A stretch of DNA of 63,057 nt from Verrucomicrobiota bacterium (GTDB lineage Bacteria; Verrucomicrobiota; Verrucomicrobiia; Opitutales; Seribacteraceae): positions 1 to 63,057 of the forward strand of contig JAOLZO010000012.1 in the NCBI GenBank assembly GCA_028343845.1, in the 5' to 3' direction. Position numbers and translations under genes: made by a program. Below the pieces are notes generated by a model. It was not told the DNA's origin. It saw nothing but the letters and a program-made list of their open reading frames with translations, and ran no database searches. The first letter of the stretch is position 1. The number at the start of each line of letters is the position of its first letter. This document shows, piece by piece, positions 42,969 to 52,345 of this stretch.

Positions 42969-44411
42969 TTGAAGATTTTTAAACAAATAGGGAAAGATTC
43001 GGCTATCTATGGTGGGGTTGATTTTTTAACGAAGCTTGTATATTTCTTTGTTTTTCCGATTATTGCCTCCGTTTTATCACCGGAGGAATTTGGTGCTTTG
43101 GAGTTAATTTATACTACGATAGGACTGCTTGGGATAATAATGGCTTGCGGACTAAATGGCGCTATCCAAAGGTTCTATTGGGATGATCAATCTACAGAGG
43201 AAATACAGGCCAAAATCGTAACTTCAGGCTTTTTTTCACAACTTACCTTTGGCTGTGCCATCATGGCGTTTGCTAGCTTTTTTTTGCCTTTCTCCATTGA
43301 TCTTGCACAAGAATCAAAGCTCCCTATTACCGAGATCACCTTAATCGCTGCTGTCCTGTTATTGGCTCTTAGGCAATGGTCGCAGTATATAATTGACGTG
43401 ATTCGTCTTCATTTTGCTCCTTGGCGATTTTTTGCTTACACCCTTCTTACAAGAATTTTCAGCATTTCATTCTCAGTAATAACAGTGGTTTTCTTGGGTT
43501 ACGGTATAGAGGGAATGATAGTCGGCGAAACATTGGTTTTGATTCTGTTGCTTCCGCTAGGCATTTGGATGATCAGGCGAGATTTATCAATCTTTTCCTT
43601 TAGTTTTCCTTGGGCTAAGGATTTGGTCAAATTAGGATACCCATTGATATTTGCTGGAATAGCATATTGGCTTTTCGGCTCTATGGATCGCTGGATGTTG
43701 GCGACCATGAGCTCTGTCGAGGAAGTGGGTATATATTCGGTAGCTTTCCGCTTTGCCTCGGTAGTGTTGTTTGTATCCGTTGCTTTTGGACAAGCTTGGA
43801 GTCCCATCGCAATCAAGATTCGGACTGAGCATCCCGAAAGTTATCGCAAAATTTATGGTCAAGTGTTTTTGCTATTGTTTTTCGTTATGTTAGTTGCCGG
43901 GGGTGGAGCGGCTCTTTTTGCGGGAGAAGCGATGAGCCTCATTATGCCAAAGGAGTACCTTGCTAGTGCATTACCCCTTTCAATTCTATGTTTCGGGATA
44001 GTTTTGCAGTCTACGCAACAGGTGACGGCGATAGGAATCTCGATAGAAAAAAAGACTTTTTTGCTTGCTAGACTTGCGTGGGTAACCGCATTCGTGAATT
44101 TTTGCGGAAACTATTTGCTAATCCCCAGATTCGGGGCAGATGGTGCGGCTTGCACAACTTTGATTTCATATGCAGTGCTTACCTCGAGCTATCTTTTTTT
44201 CACTCAACGCCTGCACCCATTGGATCTTGAATGGAAAAGATTTGTCGGATTGTTTTTGATGGGTTGTCTTGTCGCCGCGGTTTCTTTTATGTTTATCTCA
44301 TTTCAAATAAATGGTGTTCTCATAGCGCTCAAGATTGCTTTGGCTCTTTTGTGCCTCTATTGCGGATGGAGAATTCTTCCGCTAAAATCGATTAGGTCAG
44401 CAAGGCTTTGA
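42969..44411 (+). CDS. wzx: Wzx-type polysaccharide flippase (MATE/MVF fold)
   Basis: A 480-residue polytopic protein with a TTG start and about 12 to 14 hydrophobic segments. The N-terminus KQIGKDSAIYGGVDFLTKLVYFFVFPII and PEEFGALELIYT are typical of polysaccharide_synt proteins; YWLFGSMDRWML and EVGIYSVAFRFASV mark the middle. It moves undecaprenyl-PP-linked repeat units to the periplasm. The 233 bases upstream (42736-42968) hold no convincing gene or promoter. It is coupled to the next gene by a 4-nt overlap. Confidence 0.85.
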   Translation: MKIFKQIGKDSAIYGGVDFLTKLVYFFVFPIIASVLSPEEFGALELIYTTIGLLGIIMACGLNGAIQRFYWDDQSTEEIQAKIVTSGFFSQLTFGCAIMAFASFFLPFSIDLAQESKLPITEITLIAAVLLLALRQWSQYIIDVIRLHFAPWRFFAYTLLTRIFSISFSVITVVFLGYGIEGMIVGETLVLILLLPLGIWMIRRDLSIFSFSFPWAKDLVKLGYPLIFAGIAYWLFGSMDRWMLATMSSVEEVGIYSVAFRFASVVLFVSVAFGQAWSPIAIKIRTEHPESYRKIYGQVFLLLFFVMLVAGGGAALFAGEAMSLIMPKEYLASALPLSILCFGIVLQSTQQVTAIGISIEKKTFLLARLAWVTAFVNFCGNYLLIPRFGADGAACTTLISYAVLTSSYLFFTQRLHPLDLEWKRFVGLFLMGCLVAAVSFMFISFQINGVLIALKIALALLCLYCGWRILPLKSIRSARL

Positions 44412-45277
44412 ATAATATTCTTATTACAGGATCAAACGGGTTGCTTGGCAAAAGCTTGGCCCGAATGCTTATTGCTAGAGGAGTAAATGTTTTCGGAGTT
44501 TGCAGGCCCAATACTTCGAATAACATAGATGGCGTTCGATCTATCGAAATTGATTTAAGTGAAAATTGGGACATTGATGTATTGCCGGAAAGAATTGATT
44601 GCATCTTTCATTTGGCTCAATCGAGCAAATTTCGGGACTTCCCTGAAAGTTCGATGGATGTTTTTAACGTAAACATAAATTCCACGGCACGCTTACTTGA
44701 TTACGCAAAGGGGGTTGGTGCCCAAAAATTCATTTACGCGTCAACAGGTGGTTTATATGAGAATGGGCCAAAAGAATTGAACGAGAATGCCCCGCTTGTT
44801 CCGCTTGGGAAATTGGGGCATTATTACGGGAGCAAAGCCTGCGGTGAAATCTTGGTGCAAAGTTATGCATCCGAGTTTCAGGTCGTAATCATTAGGCCCT
44901 TTTTTATCTATGGACCGAACCAGAAAAGAGGCATGCTCATTCCCAGGCTATTTGATTTTGTTTCTTCGGGCCAACCCATCCAGTTGCAAGGGGATGAGGG
45001 GATAAGGATTAATCCGGTTCATGCTGAAGACGCTTCCTGTGCAGTTGCCGAAATTTTGGAATTTGAGGGTAATGCAACCTTCAATGTCGCAGGTTCTCAA
45101 GTTCTTTCAATCAAGCAAATATGTGACGAGATCGGTGAAAATCTTAACAAGATTCCATCTTACGAATATCTTCCAGGCGACCCAACAGATTTAGTCGCAG
45201 ACATTTCTGCCATGCGGTCAAGTTTGCATGAACCGCAAAAGATTTTCAGCGAAAGCATTCAAGATATAGCCCCTTAA
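44408..45277 (+). CDS. NAD-dependent epimerase/dehydratase
   Basis: A 289-residue extended SDR with TTG start inside the wzx stop (TTGA). ITGSNGLLGKSLA is the NAD motif, FHLAQSSKF replaces the usual H-x-A-A, STGGLYE supplies the Ser/Thr, and Y139/K143 in YYGSK is the catalytic pair. RPFFIYGPNQ and NVAGSQVLSIKQI are late family segments. A nucleotide-sugar epimerase, reductase or dehydratase; no finer call is possible. Confidence 0.8.
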   Translation: MNNILITGSNGLLGKSLARMLIARGVNVFGVCRPNTSNNIDGVRSIEIDLSENWDIDVLPERIDCIFHLAQSSKFRDFPESSMDVFNVNINSTARLLDYAKGVGAQKFIYASTGGLYENGPKELNENAPLVPLGKLGHYYGSKACGEILVQSYASEFQVVIIRPFFIYGPNQKRGMLIPRLFDFVSSGQPIQLQGDEGIRINPVHAEDASCAVAEILEFEGNATFNVAGSQVLSIKQICDEIGENLNKIPSYEYLPGDPTDLVADISAMRSSLHEPQKIFSESIQDIAP

Positions 45278-45306
45278 GTTTAGGATTCTACAGTGATTCT
45301 CGATTC

Positions 45307-46500
45307 ATGAAGATTGCCTTGATCGATAACATGAATAATAACATGTTCGCTTTAGCTCGATATTTCAGGGCTTTGGGAATCGATGCCGATTTGTTTTTGA
45401 TTCCAGATTCTTCGCATCAGCACTTTGCGCCGGAACAAGATAGTTGGGAAAGCTTGGAGGGGGTCCAATGGCTCAGGAAATTTCCGCTCAGCTATAGCTG
45501 GATGAACTACTTGTTGCCTGTTAAACATTTATTACGGAAGGAACTTTCAGCTTATGACAGGGTTATTGCCTGCGGTCCTTCTCTTGGTCTTCTGCATCGG
45601 GCGGGGATAAGGGTAGACCTATTCATTCCATACGGAAGCGACCTTTACAATCTCCCCTTTATCCGCAAGCAGATTTCTAATTCCAGGCCATTCAAGCTGG
45701 CTTTTGTTTTCTTCTTGATTCTTTACCGTTGTTATCTCCAAAAAAAGGGGATTCAAAATGCAAAAAGCATTATCTCCAATGCGAATTGGAAGGTTGCTGA
45801 GCAAGCAGTGGATCGGCTCGGTTGCCGTTCGGTTAATTTTCCCAGAATAATGATTCATAAGGAGGAATTACCTAGAAGGGCATTTGAAAAGTTTGGCTTT
45901 TTCAAAAAGCACGATTTCGTCGTGTTTTCTCCAACCAGGCACTTGTGGAAAACCAATGACGAACCACTTTCTGACTTTGATAGATTCGGTGGAGCAAAGA
46001 GAAACGATAAATTGGTCGTTGCATTTGCAAGAGCGGTTAATGAGAAATTGTTCGATAATCCCCTGTTGGCCTTATGCGAATATGGTGCGGATGTCGGGCA
46101 TACTAAAGAACTCGTACGAGAGTTGGGTGTGGAGAGTTTGGTTCATTGGTTCCCGATTATGCCGCGAAGGGAACTTGTAGCGGGTATTTCCATGGCAACT
46201 TTGGTGGCCGATCAATTTCGGGAAGGAATGTCCGCCACTTCTGCTGGTACAACCAACGAAGCATTGGCCTATGGAACCCCCGTTATTACGAATACCGACG
46301 GAGCAATTCTTTCCGAGGATGATCCGTATTTTGAATGTCCTATCTTAGAAGCGATTACAGCCGATGAAATATATGGGCATTTTAAAGATTACGCTCGAAA
46401 CCCCGATAAATTTTCGGAAACCGGAAGACGTTCAGAAAAATGGTTCACCAAAAACTTGGGGCAAGGGCTTGCTGAAAAATACTTGGTTCTATTGCGATAG
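45307..46500 (+). CDS. Glycosyltransferase, GT-B type
   Basis: A 397-residue protein starting at ATG 45307. The N-terminal KIALIDNMNNNMFALARYFRALG is an acceptor-domain start common in GT4-like sugar transferases; FIPYGSDLYNLPF, VFSPTRHLWKT, WFPIMPRRELVAGI and SAGTTNEALAYGTPVITN form the donor half with its Glu. No membrane segment beyond one hydrophobic patch (FVFFLILYRCYL). It adds one residue of the repeat unit. Confidence 0.7.
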   Translation: MKIALIDNMNNNMFALARYFRALGIDADLFLIPDSSHQHFAPEQDSWESLEGVQWLRKFPLSYSWMNYLLPVKHLLRKELSAYDRVIACGPSLGLLHRAGIRVDLFIPYGSDLYNLPFIRKQISNSRPFKLAFVFFLILYRCYLQKKGIQNAKSIISNANWKVAEQAVDRLGCRSVNFPRIMIHKEELPRRAFEKFGFFKKHDFVVFSPTRHLWKTNDEPLSDFDRFGGAKRNDKLVVAFARAVNEKLFDNPLLALCEYGADVGHTKELVRELGVESLVHWFPIMPRRELVAGISMATLVADQFREGMSATSAGTTNEALAYGTPVITNTDGAILSEDDPYFECPILEAITADEIYGHFKDYARNPDKFSETGRRSEKWFTKNLGQGLAEKYLVLLR

Positions 46501-46578
46501 GGAGACGTTGGACTTGCATGAAAACATGGATAGCTTCCTTATCCGTACAGCTCTATCTTATGCTCGTTTGCATATAAA

Positions 46579-48531
46579 ATGTGTGGAATAACTGGATTTT
46601 GGAGCGGACATGATCGCCTTGGGGGCGATACCGAAAACTTGGTACGCTCAATGACTGCCAAACTTTCCCACCGCGGTCCTGATGCTGCTGGCATTTGGAG
46701 TGATTCGCAAAAAGGTCTTGCCCTTGGGCATCAGAGGCTTGCCATACAAGATCTTTCCCCCGCTGGCAAACAGCCCATGCAATCAAACAGCGGTCGTTAC
46801 GTAATCGTTTACAATGGGGAGATTTACAACGCCCGGAAACTAAGGGACGAATTGGAAAAGAATTCCTTGGTTCCCCATGGTTGGAAGGGGCATTCAGACA
46901 CCGAAGTTTTATTGGCATCGGTCGAGGCTTGGGGTTTGAAAAATGCGGTTTCGCGTTTTGTGGGGATGTTTGCTTTTGCCTTGTGGGACAAAGTGGAAGG
47001 AGTTCTCCATTTGGTTCGGGATCGATTGGGAATTAAGCCCCTTTATTACGGTAAATCTGGGAACACCTTTCTTTTCGCTTCCGAACTCAAGTCATTGAAG
47101 GAACATCCGGACTTTGTCGGAGAGATTGACCGGAATGTTTTGGCCTTGTTCTTTAGACACAATTACATCCCGGCGCCTTACGCCATCTACAAAAATTTCA
47201 GGAAACTTGAACCAGGTACGATCTTGTCTTTGCCCGCGCCGGATGCCTCTGCAGAGTCGGACACCTACTGGAATACCTGGGAGAACATACACTCAGCCCA
47301 ATCTTCTCCTTTTTCCGGTTCTTATGAGGAGGCAATCGAAGAACTCGAAGTGTTGTTGTCTGATTCAATTAAATTACGAATGCTCTCCGACGTGCCTTTA
47401 GGGGCATTTTTGTCGGGTGGAATTGATTCGAGCCTAGTTGTCGCGCTTATGCAAAAGCAATCTTCCCGTCCCGTTAGAACGTTCTCAATCGGGTTTGAAG
47501 AGGCTAGATATGACGAGGCTCCTTTTGCGAGGAAGATAGCTACTCATATCGGAACCAAACATACCGAAATGTACGTCACTTCAAAGGATGCATTGGGAGT
47601 TATATCCCGTATTCCGGAAATATACGATGAGCCTTTTGCCGATTCCTCGCAAATACCGACGATTCTGCTTTCCGAGCTTACGAGGAAACACGTTACGGTG
47701 GCGCTCTCGGGAGACGGAGGAGATGAATTGTTCGGTGGTTACAACAGGTACCGGTTAGCGGATATGAGGTTAAGTCGAGTACGCAAGTTCCCTGGCTTCC
47801 TTAAGTTTCCTCTTCAGCATCTGATTGGAGCGATACCCAAGCAAGTTTGGGACACGCTGTACAAACCGTTCTCTTCTTTTCTGCCTAAAGCTCTTCGCAT
47901 GAGCAATCCTGGGAGGAGCCTTCATGCGCTAGCTCAGCTTATGAGAACCTCTGACGAAAAAGAGTTCTACCTCAACATGATAAGCTATTTCGAAGACCCA
48001 TCGCTGATTGTAAAGGGAGGGGGTGAGCCTGAAACAAAATTGACTCAGACTGCTCAGCCCGCGGGCTTGAGTTTCAGAGAGTGGATGATGGCTCAGGACT
48101 TGGTTTCCTATTTGCCTGATGATATTTTAACTAAGGTCGATAGAGCAAGTATGTCGGCCTCTCTAGAGGCAAGAGTCCCGCTACTTGACCACCGAATCGC
48201 CTCTTTTTCCTGGGGGTTGCCCTTGGAATGGAAATGCAATGAAAGCGAATCAAAAATTATTCTGAAGGATCTGCTTTTCAAGCATGTTCCGAAAAAATTG
48301 CTGGACCGGCCCAAGGTTGGTTTTGGGGTGCCAGTCGCTCAATGGCTTAGAGGACCGCTCAGAGATTGGTCGGAATCATTACTTGATGAAAGTCGATTGC
48401 GGCAGGAAGGTTTTCTGGATGCCCAGCTCGTGCGCTCAATGTGGCAGGAGCATCTTTCAGGCAAAAGAAACTGGCAGGGGCAATTGTGGAGCGTATTGAT
48501 GTTTCAAACTTGGTTGCAACAGCAAAGATGA
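46579..48531 (+). CDS. asnB: Asparagine synthetase-like amidotransferase (AsnB family, second copy)
   Basis: A 650-residue AsnB homologue: glutaminase C2 in MCGITGFW, SHRGPDAAG, HQRLAIQDLSPAG, YNGEIYNA and SDTEVLL; synthetase PP-loop SGGIDSS at 279-285, SIGFEEARYDEAPFA and SGDGGDELFGGYNRYR. Longer than free-asparagine AsnB and typical of those in exopolysaccharide clusters (XrtA/PEP-CTERM-type or O-antigen AsnB). It may amidate a uronic acid. A distinct paralogue lies at 34552-36426; they differ in length and in the PP-loop sequence. Confidence 0.85.
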   Translation: MCGITGFWSGHDRLGGDTENLVRSMTAKLSHRGPDAAGIWSDSQKGLALGHQRLAIQDLSPAGKQPMQSNSGRYVIVYNGEIYNARKLRDELEKNSLVPHGWKGHSDTEVLLASVEAWGLKNAVSRFVGMFAFALWDKVEGVLHLVRDRLGIKPLYYGKSGNTFLFASELKSLKEHPDFVGEIDRNVLALFFRHNYIPAPYAIYKNFRKLEPGTILSLPAPDASAESDTYWNTWENIHSAQSSPFSGSYEEAIEELEVLLSDSIKLRMLSDVPLGAFLSGGIDSSLVVALMQKQSSRPVRTFSIGFEEARYDEAPFARKIATHIGTKHTEMYVTSKDALGVISRIPEIYDEPFADSSQIPTILLSELTRKHVTVALSGDGGDELFGGYNRYRLADMRLSRVRKFPGFLKFPLQHLIGAIPKQVWDTLYKPFSSFLPKALRMSNPGRSLHALAQLMRTSDEKEFYLNMISYFEDPSLIVKGGGEPETKLTQTAQPAGLSFREWMMAQDLVSYLPDDILTKVDRASMSASLEARVPLLDHRIASFSWGLPLEWKCNESESKIILKDLLFKHVPKKLLDRPKVGFGVPVAQWLRGPLRDWSESLLDESRLRQEGFLDAQLVRSMWQEHLSGKRNWQGQLWSVLMFQTWLQQQR

Positions 48532-48625
48532 ATTTTATGTTTTTACTATCATTCTTGTGTCGTTCCATTCCGGATCAGGACTAATGACAAAATCACTTTC
48601 GATAGAATAGACTCGATTTAGCTAA

Positions 48626-50467
48626 ATGCCAAAAATTATTGGAATTTCAGCATTTTATCACGATAGCGCCGCTACGCTTCTAGTTGATGGTGAGATAGTG
48701 GCCGCTGCGCAGGAAGAGCGTTTTACCAGGATCAAGCATGATCAAAACTTCCCTAAAAACGCACTGGAATACTGCTTGCAGGAAGGCAAGCTTAAGATAG
48801 AGGACATAGATTATGTTGCCTTTTATGAAAAGCCATTGCTGAAATTTGACCGGCTTCTTGAAACTTACACTTCTTACGCCCCTTTGGGCATAAGATCCTT
48901 TCTCTCGGCCATTCCGCAATGGCTTAAGAAAAAGCTTCATATTCCAAGAGAAATAAAAAAGAACCTGAGGGGGTTCAAGAAGCCGATCGTGTTTCCCAGG
49001 CATCATGAATCGCACGCGGCGAGCGCATTTTTTCCCAGTCCTTTCGATAACGCTGCAATTCTCACTCTTGATGGCGTTGGAGAATGGGAATGCCTTACAA
49101 TAAGCGAAGGTTCTGGTAATCAGATAAACATAAGGAAAAGCCTCAGTTTTCCTCATTCCCTCGGGCTTCTTTACAGTGCGTTTACCTATTTTTGCGGTTT
49201 CCGGGTTAATTCTGGAGAATACAAGCTAATGGGTCTGGCTCCCTATGGAGAACCCGTATATCATGACCTAATCCTAAAGGAACTGATCGACCTCAAGGAT
49301 GATGGATCGTTCCGCATTCGGATGGAATATTTTAACTTTGCCCATGGCTTGACCATGACCAATAAACGATTTGCCCGATTGTTCGATGGTCCTCGCAGAT
49401 CGCCGGAATCTTCTCTTACGGCAAGAGAGATGAACTTAGCCGCTTCGATTCAATCCGTCACCGAGGAGATTGTACTTCGCTTAGCCAAAACGGCAAGGAA
49501 AGTCACTGGACATAAGAACTTATGTCTTGCCGGAGGGGTGGCTCTCAATTGTGTAGCGAATGGAAAATTACTTGAGGAGAAAATTTTCGAGGATGTTTGG
49601 GTACAGCCAGCCGCAGGCGATGCGGGAGGAGCGCTTGGCTCCGCTTATATGGTCAATTATCAACTGCTCAAGGAAGAAAGGATTCCATCCAAGTCCGATT
49701 CTATGCAAGCGTCACGGTTGGGCCCTTCCTATTCTGCTTCTCAAATCGAATCAGCGTTAAAAGGGTTTGGCGCTGAATTCACCCATTTTGAAAACGAGAA
49801 ATCTTTGCTTGAGGAAGTTTCCTCGCATATTGCGTCCGGAAAAGTGATCGGCTGGTTTCAGGGTAGAATGGAATTCGGCCCCCGGGCTCTTGGAGCCAGA
49901 AGCATAATCGGAGATCCCAGAAGTAGTGAAATGCAGTCGCAGATGAACTTGAGAATAAAGTATCGCGAGTCCTTTCGCCCTTTTGCTCCATCGGTGCTCA
50001 AGGAAGACGTTTCCACTTATTTTAAAATGGAAAACGAATCACCCTACATGCTTTTGGTTTGCGAGGTGAATAAAAACATACAGTTTGAGCTGAGTGATGA
50101 AGATCTCAAGAAAATGAAGGATCCCGATCTGATCAAGCGGGTCAACGTCGCGAGGTCGGAAATTCCTGCGATTACTCATGTTGACATGTCTGCTCGAGTA
50201 CAAACAGTTGATGAAGAAAGGCACGGAAGGTATTGTCGCTTGATCCGGGAGTTCAAGAAAAAGACAGGTTGCAGTGTTGTCATAAACACTAGTTTCAATG
50301 TTAGAGGTGAACCAATTGTTTGCACCCCCGAGGATGCTCTTCGATGCTTTTTGGGTACTGAAATGGACATACTTGTACTTGAGGATTTTGTGATCAAGAA
50401 AGTGGATCAGCCCGAAAATCTCAAGACGAGTAAAGAAGCTTATCTTAGCCAGTTTGCCCTTGATTAG
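48626..50467 (+). CDS. NodU/CmcH-family O-carbamoyltransferase
   Basis: A 613-residue protein. The N-terminal Kae1-like domain starts IIGISAFYHDSAATLLVDG with H12, then AAQEERFTRIKHD, HHESHAASAFFPSPF, LDGVGEW and LCLAGGVALNCVANGK. The C-terminal domain has GWFQGRMEFGPRALGARSI and a final INTSFNVRGEPIVCTPEDAL. These are the full motif set for carbamoyl-phosphate-dependent O-carbamoylation, here of a sugar hydroxyl. Two small membrane-protein genes follow at once, as in many other bacteria. Confidence 0.9.
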   Translation: MPKIIGISAFYHDSAATLLVDGEIVAAAQEERFTRIKHDQNFPKNALEYCLQEGKLKIEDIDYVAFYEKPLLKFDRLLETYTSYAPLGIRSFLSAIPQWLKKKLHIPREIKKNLRGFKKPIVFPRHHESHAASAFFPSPFDNAAILTLDGVGEWECLTISEGSGNQINIRKSLSFPHSLGLLYSAFTYFCGFRVNSGEYKLMGLAPYGEPVYHDLILKELIDLKDDGSFRIRMEYFNFAHGLTMTNKRFARLFDGPRRSPESSLTAREMNLAASIQSVTEEIVLRLAKTARKVTGHKNLCLAGGVALNCVANGKLLEEKIFEDVWVQPAAGDAGGALGSAYMVNYQLLKEERIPSKSDSMQASRLGPSYSASQIESALKGFGAEFTHFENEKSLLEEVSSHIASGKVIGWFQGRMEFGPRALGARSIIGDPRSSEMQSQMNLRIKYRESFRPFAPSVLKEDVSTYFKMENESPYMLLVCEVNKNIQFELSDEDLKKMKDPDLIKRVNVARSEIPAITHVDMSARVQTVDEERHGRYCRLIREFKKKTGCSVVINTSFNVRGEPIVCTPEDALRCFLGTEMDILVLEDFVIKKVDQPENLKTSKEAYLSQFALD

Positions 50468-50475
50468 AAAGTTTC

Positions 50476-50916
50476 ATGCTCGATAAATTCAAAGAGATAA
50501 ATTGGGACCCGGACAAAAGCGAGGTCAATGGCTTTTGCAAGACCTTGCTCGTGGGATTTCCAATTGCGGGGTTTGTTTGGTTGGGAATCGCATGGCTTTT
50601 TAGTGGTAGTTGGTTTTGGTCCGTTCCGATATGGTTTGCCGGGGTGGGGTGGGTTATTGGTTTGGCAGGTTTCAGTTCGTACTTCCTCGGTTGCCTCTTT
50701 TACAGAATCTGGTTTTTCATAATAGGGATAATTGATACCATTTTAACCAATGTTTTGTTGGTAACTTTGTTTTACTGCATACTTACGCCTTACAGTTTGC
50801 TGATCCGGGTTTTCAAGAGCGACTCAATGCGTCGTTCCATTGACTCTGAATCAGAAAGCTACTTTGAGAGTGCGGAAAAACCGAAGGGATCGGAATCTTA
50901 TTATAACCAATTTTAG
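50476..50916 (+). CDS. SxtJ-family small membrane protein
   Basis: A 146-residue protein 8 nt after the carbamoyltransferase gene. About four hydrophobic segments (LLVGFPIAGFVWLGIAWLF, WFAGVGWVIGLAGF, YRIWFFIIGIIDTIL, LLVTLFYCILTPYSLLI) are followed by a polar tail rich in Ser and Glu. SxtJ-like proteins are regularly encoded beside NodU-type carbamoyltransferases; their role is unknown, perhaps membrane tethering of the enzyme. Confidence 0.75.
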   Translation: MLDKFKEINWDPDKSEVNGFCKTLLVGFPIAGFVWLGIAWLFSGSWFWSVPIWFAGVGWVIGLAGFSSYFLGCLFYRIWFFIIGIIDTILTNVLLVTLFYCILTPYSLLIRVFKSDSMRRSIDSESESYFESAEKPKGSESYYNQF

Positions 50917-50920
50917 CAAA

Positions 50921-51103
50921 ATGAAAGAATTCAAGGATCTAAAGACCAAAAGTAACCGGGGTTTGTTATCGGAGTTATGGAGAATGTTTATGGATAATAA
51001 AAAGTATTGGATGATTCCGCTTGTATTGATTCTCCTGCTCATGGGTCTAATCGTTATCTTGGGTGGCAGTTCATCAGCCCCTTTTATCTATACCCTTTTC
51101 TGA
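50921..51103 (+). CDS. DUF5989-like single-pass small protein
   Basis: A 60-residue protein from ATG 50921, 4 nt after the SxtJ-like stop. A polar start (MKEFKDLKTKSNRGLLSELW) precedes FMDNKKYWMIPLVLILLLMGLIVIL, one membrane helix, and a short outside end SSSAPFIYTLF. This matches the DUF5989 type often found as the third member of the carbamoyltransferase-SxtJ cassette. Function unknown. The 123 bases after it hold no recognisable signal. Confidence 0.75.
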   Translation: MKEFKDLKTKSNRGLLSELWRMFMDNKKYWMIPLVLILLLMGLIVILGGSSSAPFIYTLF

Positions 51104-51226
51104 CAAGTTAAAAGTAATGCTGGAAGTGACTTTGTCTTTTTTGCCTGTGAAAGAAGACCTAAACGAAGGCACTCCGATTTTCATCACTTTGAAAAAACTC
51201 ATGCCGATGGCCTCTACCATTCTGTA

Positions 51227-52339
51227 TTGAAAATTCTTTGTGTAATTGATTCCTTTGGTTCCGGTGGGGCTCAGCACCAGATGGTCAGCCTCGCCATCGG
51301 CCTTAAGAAAAGGGGTCATGAAGTCGAGCTTATCAATTATTTTCCAAAACATGACTTCTTCCGGGGGAAAATTGAAGAAAGTGAAATCCCGATCCATGAC
51401 GTCACAAAGGGAAAAGGGTTTTCTCTTCACGTCCTCTTCAAACTGGGGAAACTATTGAAAAGAGGTAAATATGAGGTTGCCTTGTCGTTCCTGAACACCC
51501 CAAACACTTACTTGGAACTGTCCCGCTTCCTTCATCGTCCGACGAGAAGGGTCGTCAGCGAGAGAAGCAACCATGTTGGGGCCAGAGCCTTTTCGTTCCA
51601 AAGAGTCTTGCACCGCTTTGCATCAAGGGTGGTCGTTAACTCATGGAGTCATCGCGATTGGCTGGAAAGCCGGCATCCTTGGCTGAATGAAAAATTAAGT
51701 GTGATTTACAACGGAGTTGATACGGATTTGTTCAAGAGCTCTCCTGGCGTTCGAGTCGCTCAGAATGAATTGAAGCTGTTGGCCATAGGAAGAGTCGGCC
51801 CTGAGAAGAACCCACTCAATCTAATAAAGGCATTGCATCTTTTCCATGGGAAATGGGGTTGGGTTCCCTCCCTGACTTGGGTGGGCAGAGATGATCAAAC
51901 CAGGGAAGGTCGCAAGTACAGGAAGAAAGTGGAGCAGTTGCTGGACTCCATGCCTGTAATTAAGGATAAAGTTCTTTTTCCCGGAGAAAATAAAGCTATT
52001 CATACTCTCCTTGCCCAGCATGATGCCCTGATCCATCCCTCCTTTTACGAGGGTATGCCTAACGTCATTTGCGAAGCCCTTTGCTCTTCCCGTCCTGTCC
52101 TTGCATCCGACGTTTCCGACAACGGGCGGCTTGTTGCGGAAGGGGAAAGGGGCTTTTTATTTAACCCCCATGAACCCGAAACGATCGTTTCGGCAATGAA
52201 GCGACTGACTGATTTGTCTCCCGAGAAATGGGAGAGGGTATCTGCCAACTGCAGAAGATATGGTGAAGAGAACCTCTCGGTGGACAAATTGGTTTCCCAA
52301 TATGAGAGCCTATTTCAAAAACTTTGCGAAAACGGATGA
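51227..52339 (+). CDS. Glycosyltransferase family 4
   Basis: A 370-residue GT4 enzyme with a TTG start. FGSGGAQHQMVSLAIGLKKRGH is the classic N-terminal loop; VIYNGVD, AIGRVGPEKNPLNLIKAL, PGENKAIHTLLAQHDALIHPS, and FYEGMPNVICEALCSSRPVLASD give the complete donor domain with the E-x7-E motif. It resembles GalNAc- or Gal-type transferases such as PglA/PglH, but donor and linkage are not determined. Confidence 0.85.
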   Translation: MKILCVIDSFGSGGAQHQMVSLAIGLKKRGHEVELINYFPKHDFFRGKIEESEIPIHDVTKGKGFSLHVLFKLGKLLKRGKYEVALSFLNTPNTYLELSRFLHRPTRRVVSERSNHVGARAFSFQRVLHRFASRVVVNSWSHRDWLESRHPWLNEKLSVIYNGVDTDLFKSSPGVRVAQNELKLLAIGRVGPEKNPLNLIKALHLFHGKWGWVPSLTWVGRDDQTREGRKYRKKVEQLLDSMPVIKDKVLFPGENKAIHTLLAQHDALIHPSFYEGMPNVICEALCSSRPVLASDVSDNGRLVAEGERGFLFNPHEPETIVSAMKRLTDLSPEKWERVSANCRRYGEENLSVDKLVSQYESLFQKLCENG

Positions 52340-52345
52340 CGGACA

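Noticed and set aside
48580-48612. Promoter before the carbamoyltransferase gene
   Set aside because: ATGACA and TAGAAT-like boxes are only 13 bases apart, too close for a normal promoter.
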